Below, piece after piece: positions 1 through 5,283 of a stretch of DNA of 5,283 nt (within the stretch, counting starts at the first letter, position 1; each line of letters opens with the position of its first letter). The translations under genes and the position numbers were made by a program. This DNA comes from Lachnospiraceae bacterium UBA1267 (lineage in GTDB: Bacteria; Bacillota; Clostridia; Lachnospirales; Lachnospiraceae). The stretch spans positions 1 to 5,283 of the forward strand of contig DBVJ01000102.1 of assembly GCA_002308115.1 (NCBI GenBank). The letters run 5' to 3'. The notes under the pieces were generated by a model. That model had not been told where the DNA came from. It ran no database searches and worked only from the letters and a program-made list of their open reading frames with translations.

Positions 1-51
1 ACGGAAATGACCCTCCGCGAGGACGGCATCATCGAGGTGAAGGTATCATAA
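1..51 (+). CDS. C-terminal end of an unidentified protein (partial, 5' end outside window)
   Basis: Frame 1 is open from the window edge to a TAA at 49-51 and encodes TEMTLREDGIIEVKVS. This is the tail of a gene that starts outside the window. The alternating hydrophobic and charged residues look like a terminal beta-hairpin, but 16 residues are too few to name a family. It is probably real coding sequence because its stop codon overlaps the Shine-Dalgarno of the following gene (TAAGGAG), a typical arrangement for co-transcribed and translationally coupled genes. It is therefore likely to share a transcript with the acyltransferase downstream. Confidence 0.6.
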   Translation, partial: TEMTLREDGIIEVKVS

Positions 52-55
52 GGAG
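50..55 (+). promoter_or_regulatory. Ribosome binding site of the acyltransferase gene
   Basis: AAGGAG lies 6 nt before the ATG at 62 and fixes that start. Its first two A's are the last two bases of the upstream TAA stop, so a terminating ribosome sits directly on the next initiation site. Confidence 0.8.
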
Positions 56-61
56 CACCCT

Positions 62-1402
62 ATGGCAAAAGAAAAGCTTGGCCTCAGAGCCAAACTGAAG
101 AAGAGAAAGTACAGAAGACCGAATCCGTTTTTGTACTTCATTTACTGGTTCGCCTGCAAATTCATCATTCTCAGGAAACTGAAGCCCGAGTTCTATTATG
201 AAGCCCGGGTGGCAGACTGCAAGGGGCCGTGCTTCCTGATCTGGAACCATCTGTCCCGGATCGACCACGCATACCTTACGGTGGCGGCCTGGCCGAAGCG
301 CATCAACATCTGGGCGGCCTGGGTGGAATTTTTCCGCTCGCACCTCGCGGTGGTCTTCCGCCTGAACCAGATCCTGCCGAAGAAGAATTTTGCGCAGGAC
401 ATTCCCGGTCTGAAAGCCTGCCAGCAGATCATCAACAAGGGCGGGTGCGTGGCATTTGCACCCGAGGCGCTGAGCTCGACTTACGGCACCAACCAGCCTA
501 TCATCGCCGGTACGGGACATTTTCTGAAGCACTACAACATCCCGGTGTACTTTGCGCAAATGCGCGGCGAGTATCTCATGAACACGAAGGTCTGCCTGGA
601 CCAGCGTATCGGCAGGACCCAGGTCACCATGAAGCTTCTGTTCACGCCGGAAGACCTTGAGCGCATGAGCGACGAAGAAGTCGACGCGAAGATCAACGAA
701 GTATTCCGGAACGACGATTACGAGTGGGGCCGCGAGAACAACGTCGAGTGGGAGACCTTCGGCCGGATCTGCGAACGCCTGGACGACATTTGCTACAAAT
801 GTCCCCGCTGCGGCGCCGAACTTCAGATGGTTGCGGAAAAGAATTACATCAAATGCAGGTCCTGCGGGAACGGCGCAACGATGGACGACTACTATGAGTT
901 CCATCCCTTCACCGAGGACTGCGTGATCCCCGAATTCCCCTCCAAATGGGTGGAGTGGGAGCGCCTGATGGTCATTCACGAGATCCGCGAAAACCCGGAT
1001 TACAGTTTCAGCCTGAAAAATCTGGAATTCGGCATGGTTCCGGACGATCATTACATGAAAGACCAGAAGTGCTCCGAACCCTGCGGATGCGGCAATCTGA
1101 CCCTGGATCACAAGGGCATCCATTTTAAGGGTTACAAGAACGGAGAGCCGTTCTCCATCGAGGCCAGCTACAGCCAGATCTACACGCTGACCATCGAGGT
1201 CGCGACGGACAAGTTTGCCTTCTATCACAACGGAGAGTATTACGAGTTCTACCCCGCGGAGCACGCGACAGGCAAGGTGCTGCTCGTCATAGAGGAGATG
1301 CACCGCTATCATTTCAATACCTGGAAGAATTTCCCCTGGAACGACTGGATGTACGAAGGGGAAGAAAGACTTGCCCCGGACGCGCCGGGTTACGGAAAAT
1401 AA
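62..1402 (+). CDS. PlsC-like (lysophosphatidic acid type) acyltransferase with zinc ribbon and extra C-terminal domain
   Basis: A 446-residue protein, probably a membrane-associated acyltransferase of the PlsC/LPLAT superfamily, which transfers acyl chains from acyl-ACP or acyl-CoA to lysophospholipid-type acceptors. Seen in sequence: a very basic N-terminus (residues 4-20), a hydrophobic anchor-like stretch (about 22-38), the HX4D catalytic motif in NHLSRID (H63, D68), and a block resembling FPEGTRS at FAPEALSS (E135). An acyltransferase core spans about 45-195. It is followed by a rubredoxin-like zinc ribbon with CPRC (C247, C250) and CRSC (C265, C268), then a region of about 150 residues containing CSEPCGCG (337-344). 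PlsC proteins are usually nearer 200-260 residues, so the second half is an added module of unknown role. The glycine of the EG pair is replaced by A136. The start is fixed by the AAGGAG 6 nt upstream. The acceptor is unknown; a lipid or glycolipid is likely. It converges on the sugar operon and is probably not functionally tied to it. Confidence 0.85.
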   Translation: MAKEKLGLRAKLKKRKYRRPNPFLYFIYWFACKFIILRKLKPEFYYEARVADCKGPCFLIWNHLSRIDHAYLTVAAWPKRINIWAAWVEFFRSHLAVVFRLNQILPKKNFAQDIPGLKACQQIINKGGCVAFAPEALSSTYGTNQPIIAGTGHFLKHYNIPVYFAQMRGEYLMNTKVCLDQRIGRTQVTMKLLFTPEDLERMSDEEVDAKINEVFRNDDYEWGRENNVEWETFGRICERLDDICYKCPRCGAELQMVAEKNYIKCRSCGNGATMDDYYEFHPFTEDCVIPEFPSKWVEWERLMVIHEIRENPDYSFSLKNLEFGMVPDDHYMKDQKCSEPCGCGNLTLDHKGIHFKGYKNGEPFSIEASYSQIYTLTIEVATDKFAFYHNGEYYEFYPAEHATGKVLLVIEEMHRYHFNTWKNFPWNDWMYEGEERLAPDAPGYGK

Positions 1403-1406
1403 GTTT

Positions 1407-2174
1407 TCAGAAGACCAGTTCTTCCAACGAATTCAGCACGGCCGCGGCATGCGGCTCCATACGCTTTCTCATCTCGGGATCGGCGGAAACGCCGATCCCG
1501 ATGCTTTGTGCGGCTTCAGCCATCCGGACGTCCACGATGGAATCCCCGACCATGGCAATGCGGGAGAGCGGGACGCCGGTGATCTCCGACGCTCTGATGA
1601 GCATGTCCGGCGCGGGTTTTCCCTTGACGACGTCTTCTGGCGTGATGACGAAGCGTACTTTGTCCCAAGCGCCGTACAGTTCCATCGACGCCCTGGTGCG
1701 CTCCAGGGTGTCCGAGGTCGCGACCCCGTAAGGCACGTCGCGTTCACAGAGACGCTGCATCAATGCAACGAATCCGGGCTGCGGCCGGAGCGCTTTTCGA
1801 AGATTGAGTGTCTGATTGCTCTCGTCAAATACGGTTTCTGCAGCGGCTCTGGCCTGATGCCAGGGCCAGCCCTTCACTGAGACCAGAAAAGAAGCCGTGA
1901 TCGAGATCTCTTCCCGGGGCGCCGCGCACGCGCAGATCCCGAGGGGATCCACGTATGTTGTGACGGCTTCCCCGCCCTCGCCGGGAACCGTGTCCGCACC
2001 CATGAGGCGCGCCCAGCGGACGACTTCTTCGGGGCTTAAGTAACGGAGAAGCTTCCCGCAGCGCTCGTTGACGAGTTCGATCCAGAATTGTTCTGAATCG
2101 AACATGAGACCGTCCTTGTCAAATACGAGAAGATCCGCTTCCAGCTGTTTTCCGCCGGCAGTAAACTTCGGCAT
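1407..2174 (-). CDS. HAD-superfamily phosphatase (phosphoglycolate phosphatase / beta-phosphoglucomutase-like)
   Basis: A 255-residue cytoplasmic haloacid-dehalogenase-type hydrolase, expected to dephosphorylate a small phosphate ester through an aspartyl-phosphate intermediate with Mg2+. All four motifs are present: motif I FDKDGLMFDS (nucleophile D19, acid/base D21), motif II GVATSD (T153), motif III KGKPAPD (K186), and motif IV VGDSIVD (D211, D215). The roughly 100 residues between motifs I and II form a C1-type cap that sets substrate choice. It does not show the cap signature I expect of beta-phosphoglucomutase, so a phosphatase is favoured over a mutase. It is the last gene of the minus-strand operon, 32 bp after the SgcQ-like gene, with AAGGAG 8 nt before its ATG. 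In this setting it may clear a stalled sugar phosphate or make a free product for the pathway; that is inference. Its 3' end contains a strong perfect inverted repeat, and its stop lies 4 bp from the convergent acyltransferase stop. Confidence 0.88.
   Translation of the reverse strand: MPKFTAGGKQLEADLLVFDKDGLMFDSEQFWIELVNERCGKLLRYLSPEEVVRWARLMGADTVPGEGGEAVTTYVDPLGICACAAPREEISITASFLVSVKGWPWHQARAAAETVFDESNQTLNLRKALRPQPGFVALMQRLCERDVPYGVATSDTLERTRASMELYGAWDKVRFVITPEDVVKGKPAPDMLIRASEITGVPLSRIAMVGDSIVDVRMAEAAQSIGIGVSADPEMRKRMEPHAAAVLNSLEELVF
1474..1501. other. Perfect 12-bp inverted repeat with 4-nt loop inside the HAD coding region
   Basis: Bases 1474-1485 (TCGGGATCGGCG) are the exact reverse complement of 1490-1501, separated by GAAA at 1486-1489. 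In a plus-strand transcript (read-through from the acyltransferase) this would be a very stable GC-rich stem capped by a GNRA-type GAAA tetraloop. In the minus-strand mRNA the loop is UUUC. It begins 72 bases past the acyltransferase stop. Neither side has a proper T-run (plus side: TGCTTTGTG; minus side: GAGATGAGAAAG), so it is not a standard intrinsic terminator. It may still slow polymerase or block RNA 3' decay at this convergent junction. The same bases encode HAD residues around GIGVSADPE. Confidence 0.6.
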
Positions 2175-2182
2175 GAAGACCG

Positions 2183-2188
2183 CTCCTT
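2183..2188 (-). promoter_or_regulatory. Ribosome binding site of the HAD phosphatase gene
   Basis: On the minus strand AAGGAG stands 8 nt before the ATG at 2174-2172 and supports that start. It lies within the 32-bp gap after the SgcQ-like gene; no promoter is recognisable in that gap. Confidence 0.75.
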
Positions 2189-2206
2189 TCCCCCATGGAA
2201 AAATGC

Positions 2207-3013
2207 TTACTCCCGCACGCTCCGGACGACTTCCATGAATTCGGCGACGCGGCGTTCGTCCACCATATTATCAAAGATGCCGTCATATTTAAAGGTGGTC
2301 GCGACTACGGCGCCGTCCGCGATCGAGAGCTGTTCTGTGATCGTTTCCTTTCTGCAGCCGGTGTTCGCGAAGACGACCGTATCGGGGACGGCCTTCTTGA
2401 CTTCCGCGAGAATGCTGCTGTCCGTCGGCGCGCCGGCGATCTGGCCGCTCACGCAGAGCGCGTCCGGATGACAGTTGAAGACTGTGCTTTTCGCAATGGC
2501 ACCCGGCGTACGGCCGGCTATGTAGGCAGAGGCTTCCGGGACGATGTTGAACAGAAGCTTCACGTCCTGTGCGCTTAAAGCGTACTGATGACGGACCGTC
2601 TCGCCGCAGTTCGTGTTCCAGAGGCCGAAATCGCTGGCATAGACGCCGGTGAAGATCTCGCGGATGAATTTCGCGCCTGTCGCTGCCGCAAGGTCCAGGG
2701 ATTTCCAGGCGTCCCAGAGCACATTGACGCCGAAGGGCACCGTGATCTCGTGCATCAGCTCGCCGATGATGCGCGCCATCGCTGCGACTGTCTCCGTTTT
2801 CACATTGGTGAGATAGGGAAGGCTGTATTCATTGGAGAACATGACCGCGTCCACGCCGCCGTTCTGAAGCGCGTGAAGGTCTGCTCTGGCGCGCTCGACC
2901 GCGTATTTCATGCCCTGATCCGTCCGGAAGCCCGGGTCGCCGGGCAGCGGCGCCAGATGGCACATGGCGATGATCGCCTTCTCCGTTCCGATGACTTCTT
3001 TCAACCAACTCAT
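2207..3013 (-). CDS. sgcQ: SgcQ/BtpA-family TIM-barrel protein
   Basis: A 268-residue protein of the BtpA/SgcQ family (COG0434, predicted TIM-barrel enzymes). The opening MSWLKEVIGTEK, the AMCHL..LPGDP stretch (16-27), NGGVDAVMFSNE (51-62), PFGVNVLWD (93-101), GAKFIREIFTG (113-123) and SIADG (230-234) match closely what I recall of Escherichia coli SgcQ, which has the same length. The family name BtpA comes from a cyanobacterial protein needed for photosystem I accumulation, but operon members such as SgcQ sit with sugar genes and are taken to be metabolic enzymes; the reaction is not established to my knowledge. NTG (217-219) and ADG...TT (232-240) lie where TIM barrels often bind a phosphate, so a phosphorylated substrate is plausible (inference). 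It follows the SDR by 12 bp with an overlapping stop and ribosome binding site. No signal peptide or membrane segment is seen. The family call is firm; the function is open. Confidence 0.92.
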   Translation of the reverse strand: MSWLKEVIGTEKAIIAMCHLAPLPGDPGFRTDQGMKYAVERARADLHALQNGGVDAVMFSNEYSLPYLTNVKTETVAAMARIIGELMHEITVPFGVNVLWDAWKSLDLAAATGAKFIREIFTGVYASDFGLWNTNCGETVRHQYALSAQDVKLLFNIVPEASAYIAGRTPGAIAKSTVFNCHPDALCVSGQIAGAPTDSSILAEVKKAVPDTVVFANTGCRKETITEQLSIADGAVVATTFKYDGIFDNMVDERRVAEFMEVVRSVRE

Positions 3014-3020
3014 GATGAAA

Positions 3021-3027
3021 CCTCCTT
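3021..3027 (-). promoter_or_regulatory. Ribosome binding site of the sgcQ-like gene, overlapping the SDR stop codon
   Basis: Minus-strand AAGGAGG lies 7 nt before the ATG at 3013-3011. Its first two A's are the last two bases of the SDR stop (TAAGGAGG), which implies translational coupling of the two genes and a fixed protein ratio. Confidence 0.8.
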
Positions 3028-3853
3028 ACATCAGATTTGCGCCGCCCGCAACGATCAGGTCCTGACCTGTGATGAAATCTGTTTCGGGCTGCAGGAAAAA
3101 TGCGACCGCGTTGGCGACGTCTTCCGGATAGCAGAGACGGCCGAGCGGGGTGTGATCGATATAGCTCTGGCGCACTTCCTCGGGCGAAATGCCCTTCATT
3201 TTGCCTTCCCAGATGACTTCACGGTCCTGCATCGGCGTCTTGACCCAGCCGGGGCAGACGCAGTTGACCGTGATGCCGTAAGGCGCAAGCGCCAGGGCGG
3301 AAGCACGCGTAAAGCCCAGCACGCCGAACTTGGAGGCCGTGTAATGCGCAAGCGTCGGGTCTGCTTTGATCGCGGCCATGGAGCAGGTGTTGACGATGCG
3401 GCCGCCGTGTTCTTTCATGTAGGGGATCACCGCGCGGGTGCAGAGGAAGACGCCCTTCATGTTGACGTCCACGTTGAAGTCCCATTCATCCTCGGTCAGG
3501 TCCCCGAGAGGAGCCATGCTGGAAACACCGGCATTGTTGCAGACGATGTCCAGCGCGCCGTACTGCGTCTGAATGGTTTCCAGAACGCTCTTGATTTCCG
3601 CGTCTTTCGTGACGTCCATTTTCATGGCCATGTGGGGCGGATTTTCTTCGTAGCGTGTGAGAAGCGCCAGCGTTTTCTGAAGCGAGGCTTCGTTGATGTC
3701 GGTGGCGACGACGACCGCGCCCATCCTGGCCAGCCGTTCCGCGATCGCAACGCCGGAAGTCGGCGCATGGCCTGATACCGCGCCGTCTGCGGTCACGTCC
3801 GAATAGCCTGCCCCGGTGATCAGGGCAATTTTGCCAAGCAAGGTTCTTTCCAT
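3026..3853 (-). CDS. Short-chain dehydrogenase/reductase (SDR) with an expanded cofactor-binding loop
   Basis: A 275-residue cytoplasmic NAD(P)-dependent oxidoreductase of the classical SDR family, expected to interconvert an alcohol and a ketone on a sugar, polyol or sugar acid. Seen: Rossmann start ALITGAG (10-16), an acidic residue after beta-2 in VVATDIN (D52, which favours NAD over NADP), MDVT (79-82), NNAG (106-109), the catalytic N131, S158, Y171 and K175 (YTASK), CPGWVKTP (200-207) and a C-terminal ITGQDLIVAGG. The odd point is the glycine loop: TGAG is separated from SGVA by 16 residues (17-32), and the last glycine of TGxxxGxG is A36. Length is slightly above the usual 250 because of this insert. 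The start at 3853 is chosen because AAGGAGG lies 6 nt upstream; the frame is open further upstream to 4180, but that part overlaps the kinase gene and does not read as protein. It is the second visible operon gene, 59 bp after the kinase. The substrate is unknown. Confidence 0.92.
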   Translation of the reverse strand: MERTLLGKIALITGAGYSDVTADGAVSGHAPTSGVAIAERLARMGAVVVATDINEASLQKTLALLTRYEENPPHMAMKMDVTKDAEIKSVLETIQTQYGALDIVCNNAGVSSMAPLGDLTEDEWDFNVDVNMKGVFLCTRAVIPYMKEHGGRIVNTCSMAAIKADPTLAHYTASKFGVLGFTRASALALAPYGITVNCVCPGWVKTPMQDREVIWEGKMKGISPEEVRQSYIDHTPLGRLCYPEDVANAVAFFLQPETDFITGQDLIVAGGANLM

Positions 3854-3859
3854 CTGTTT

Positions 3860-3866
3860 CCTCCTT
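3860..3866 (-). promoter_or_regulatory. Ribosome binding site of the SDR gene
   Basis: Minus-strand AAGGAGG is 6 nt before the ATG at 3853-3851. It decides the start in favour of MERTLLGKIALITG over an upstream ATG in the same frame at 4180 that would overlap the kinase. Confidence 0.85.
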
Positions 3867-3877
3867 GAAAATGTCGT

Positions 3878-3903
3878 GGAAGCGCCGGTCATCAATCGCT
3901 TCC
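3878..3903 (-). other. Intercistronic hairpin between kinase and SDR genes
   Basis: In the 59-bp gap, GGAAGCG and CGCTTCC form a perfect 7-bp stem around a 12-nt loop in the minus-strand mRNA. The stem ends 11 nt before the SDR Shine-Dalgarno and is followed by ACGACATTTTC, so only a short T-run is present. It could act as a weak attenuator, an RNase stop or a processing site that sets the kinase-to-SDR ratio. A chance stem of this size is possible. Confidence 0.4.
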
Positions 3904-3912
3904 GCAGGTAAT

Positions 3913-5283
3913 TTATTGATATAGCTTCGTAAGTGCCTCCATAGAAGCTTTGGTTTCGGGGTAAAGCGCCCGATAGATCTGATAGGACTTGTCGTAGATT
4001 GCGTGCGCATCCGGATCCGGCTCGTACACTTTGGGATCCTTGAGGAACAAATGGATCTGTTCCCAGTTTGTAAACACGCCGGCCGTCATTCCCGCAAGGA
4101 AGGCGACACCCAGCGAAGAACCCGGGTGGGAAGAATAGGCCGTGACGGTTTCTCCCAGGACGTCGGCTGCGATCTGGCACCAGAAGCGGCTTTTGGAGCC
4201 GCCGTTCGTCGCGATGATGTGCGCCGGACGGAAGCCCATTTCCCGGATCGTGTCGATGTGATGCCGGAAACCATAGATGACGGCCTCCAGACAGGCGCGG
4301 AAAATGTGCGCCCTGGTGTGGGAGAGGGTGAGTCCGAAGATCATGCCGCGCGCGAGGGGATCGAAGATCGGCGTTTTTTCACCCAGAAAATACGGCAGGA
4401 TCACGAGCCCGTCGGAGCCGGGCGGAAGCTTTGATGCTTCTTCGTCCAGGTCGCGGAGCGCCTGGCCGCCGTAGTTCTCAAGAATATCGCCGAGGTACCA
4501 TTTGACCAGAGAGCCGCTGGCCGCCATACAGCCGTTCACGAGGTAGCGCTCCGGGACGATGTGGTAGTCAAAGAAGAGTTTCGGGCTGGTGGCGATCTCC
4601 TCCGTGCAGTAGAGGATGTCGCCGGCGCCGCCGAATTTGATCAGAAGATCCCCTTCATTGATGATGCCGGCGGAAAGCGTGGAAGCCACGTGGTCCGCGG
4701 ACCCTGCGATGACCGGAATGCCCGCCCGAAGACCCGTCGCATCGGCGGCTTCGTCCGTGACATGCCCGATGACGGCCATGGACTCGTTCACCCTGGGGAA
4801 CCATTCCGGACGGAAACCGAAGGCCTCCATCTGGTCCGTGAGCCATTCTTTCTTCCGGATGTCGAAGAGACCGCTCTCGGCGGCCCAGTTCATTTCGATC
4901 GAAAGCGCGCCGGTCAGTTTATAGGCGACGTAGTCGTAGGAGCCCAGAACATGCCGCATACGCGCGAAGACCTCCGGCTCATGATTTCGAACCCAGAGCA
5001 TTCGCGGGAGAACGTGCTGCTGATTCGTAAAGCCGCCGGTCTTTTCGTAGAGATCTTCCTGATCGATCCGCGTCTTCAGAAATTCGATCTCTTCGACGGA
5101 GCGTGCATCGTTCTGCTGGATCGTGTTCCGGACCGGAGCGCCGTTTTCATCGAGCATGACGATCGCGGGGACCATGCCTGTCACGCCGATGCAGGCCGCG
5201 TCTCTGACAGCCTCCGGATGGCGTATAGAAAGCTCCCGGAGGGTCATTTGCACATTCCGCCACCACTTGTCTGCGTCCTCCTC
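3913..5283 (-). CDS. FGGY-family carbohydrate kinase (xylulokinase-like), N-terminus outside window
   Basis: The visible 456 residues (counting from the window edge) belong to an FGGY sugar kinase, which phosphorylates a sugar or polyol with ATP. The frame is open to base 5283 and the part before the ATG at 5253 reads EEDADKWWRN, as expected upstream in this family, so that ATG is internal. About 40-60 residues with the first phosphate-binding loop are missing; family members are usually 480-520. Seen: the VTGM segment (34-37), QNDAR substrate-contact motif (D59, R61), the catalytic-base region PVIAGSADHVA (D197), GGAGDIL (218-224), LPYFLGEKTPIFD (296-308), the second FGGY signature region (313-333) and the ATP-site TNGGSKSRFW (359-368). 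The first FGGY signature has R94 where lysine is usual. It is the first visible gene of the minus-strand operon. Xylulose, ribulose and related polyols are all possible substrates; motifs do not decide. Confidence 0.92.
   Translation of the reverse strand, partial: EEDADKWWRNVQMTLRELSIRHPEAVRDAACIGVTGMVPAIVMLDENGAPVRNTIQQNDARSVEEIEFLKTRIDQEDLYEKTGGFTNQQHVLPRMLWVRNHEPEVFARMRHVLGSYDYVAYKLTGALSIEMNWAAESGLFDIRKKEWLTDQMEAFGFRPEWFPRVNESMAVIGHVTDEAADATGLRAGIPVIAGSADHVASTLSAGIINEGDLLIKFGGAGDILYCTEEIATSPKLFFDYHIVPERYLVNGCMAASGSLVKWYLGDILENYGGQALRDLDEEASKLPPGSDGLVILPYFLGEKTPIFDPLARGMIFGLTLSHTRAHIFRACLEAVIYGFRHHIDTIREMGFRPAHIIATNGGSKSRFWCQIAADVLGETVTAYSSHPGSSLGVAFLAGMTAGVFTNWEQIHLFLKDPKVYEPDPDAHAIYDKSYQIYRALYPETKASMEALTKLYQ

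Noticed and set aside
29..1312. Long minus-strand open frame of 427 codons opposite the acyltransferase
   Set aside because: It is an antisense shadow: no family motifs, low-complexity mix of hydrophobic and Arg/His/Asp residues typical of reversed coding DNA, while the plus-strand frame has clear HX4D and zinc-ribbon motifs and a good ribosome binding site.
1425..1448. Small inverted repeats and palindromes near the HAD 3' end (such as GCCGCGGC) as a terminator
   Set aside because: Stems of only about 5 bp and no T-run on either strand; much weaker than the repeat at 1474-1501.
2930..2945. GCCCGG/CCGGGC 6-bp stem with 4-nt loop inside the SgcQ-like gene
   Set aside because: Short, GC-rich and in coding sequence with no T-run; easily explained by chance at this base composition.
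2588..3775. Plus-strand open frame of 395 codons spanning the SDR and SgcQ-like genes
   Set aside because: It crosses the junction of two well-supported minus-strand genes, shows no recognisable domain, is very rich in Arg, Asp, His and Val as antisense frames in GC-rich DNA are, and has no convincing ribosome binding site.
3854..4180. N-terminal extension of the SDR to an upstream ATG at 4180
   Set aside because: The extension overlaps the kinase C-terminus in another frame and does not resemble SDR sequence; the ATG at 3853 has an ideal AAGGAGG and begins directly before the Rossmann fold.
5251..5253. ATG at 5253 as the start of the kinase gene
   Set aside because: The frame continues open to the window edge with kinase-like residues and the protein would lack the N-terminal phosphate-binding loop, so this Met is internal.

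Overview
The window is about 5.3 kb of gene-dense bacterial DNA. GC content looks to be in the mid-50s percent by eye. Every visible start has a strong AAGGAG or AAGGAGG Shine-Dalgarno 6-8 nt upstream, and genes are packed with gaps of only 4-59 bp. This style, with an acyltransferase/zinc-ribbon protein of a kind I associate with Clostridia, suggests a moderately high-GC Firmicute (Clostridia-like, possibly gut or rumen). The taxonomic call is inference. No RNA genes, insertion sequences, CRISPR arrays or long non-coding stretches are seen.

Layout. Positions 1-51 hold the last 16 codons of an unidentified plus-strand gene. Its TAA overlaps the ribosome binding site of the next gene, a 446-residue PlsC-like acyltransferase (62-1402, plus) that carries a four-cysteine zinc ribbon and an extra C-terminal region. 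This gene meets a minus-strand cluster tail to tail, with only 4 bp between the two stop codons. The minus-strand cluster, in transcription order, is: an FGGY-family carbohydrate kinase whose N-terminus lies outside the window (5283 down to 3913), a short-chain dehydrogenase/reductase (3853-3026), an SgcQ/BtpA-family TIM-barrel protein (3013-2207) and a HAD-superfamily phosphatase (2174-1407). Gaps are 59, 12 and 32 bp, each with a ribosome binding site and no evident promoter, so the four genes look like one operon.

Function. Kinase, NAD(P)-dependent dehydrogenase, TIM-barrel protein and sugar-phosphate-type phosphatase together look like a catabolic module for a sugar, sugar alcohol or sugar acid: oxidation or reduction by the SDR, phosphorylation by the kinase, a further conversion perhaps by the SgcQ-like barrel, and removal of a dead-end phosphate by the HAD protein. 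The substrate cannot be read from the sequence. The SgcQ/BtpA family has no established reaction that I know of, which makes this operon the best candidate here for an undescribed pathway.

The main oddities are a 16-residue insertion inside the cofactor-binding glycine loop of the SDR, a perfect 12-bp inverted repeat with a GAAA loop inside the 3' end of the HAD gene close to the convergent junction, a 7-bp hairpin just upstream of the SDR ribosome binding site, and departures from the textbook motifs in the kinase.
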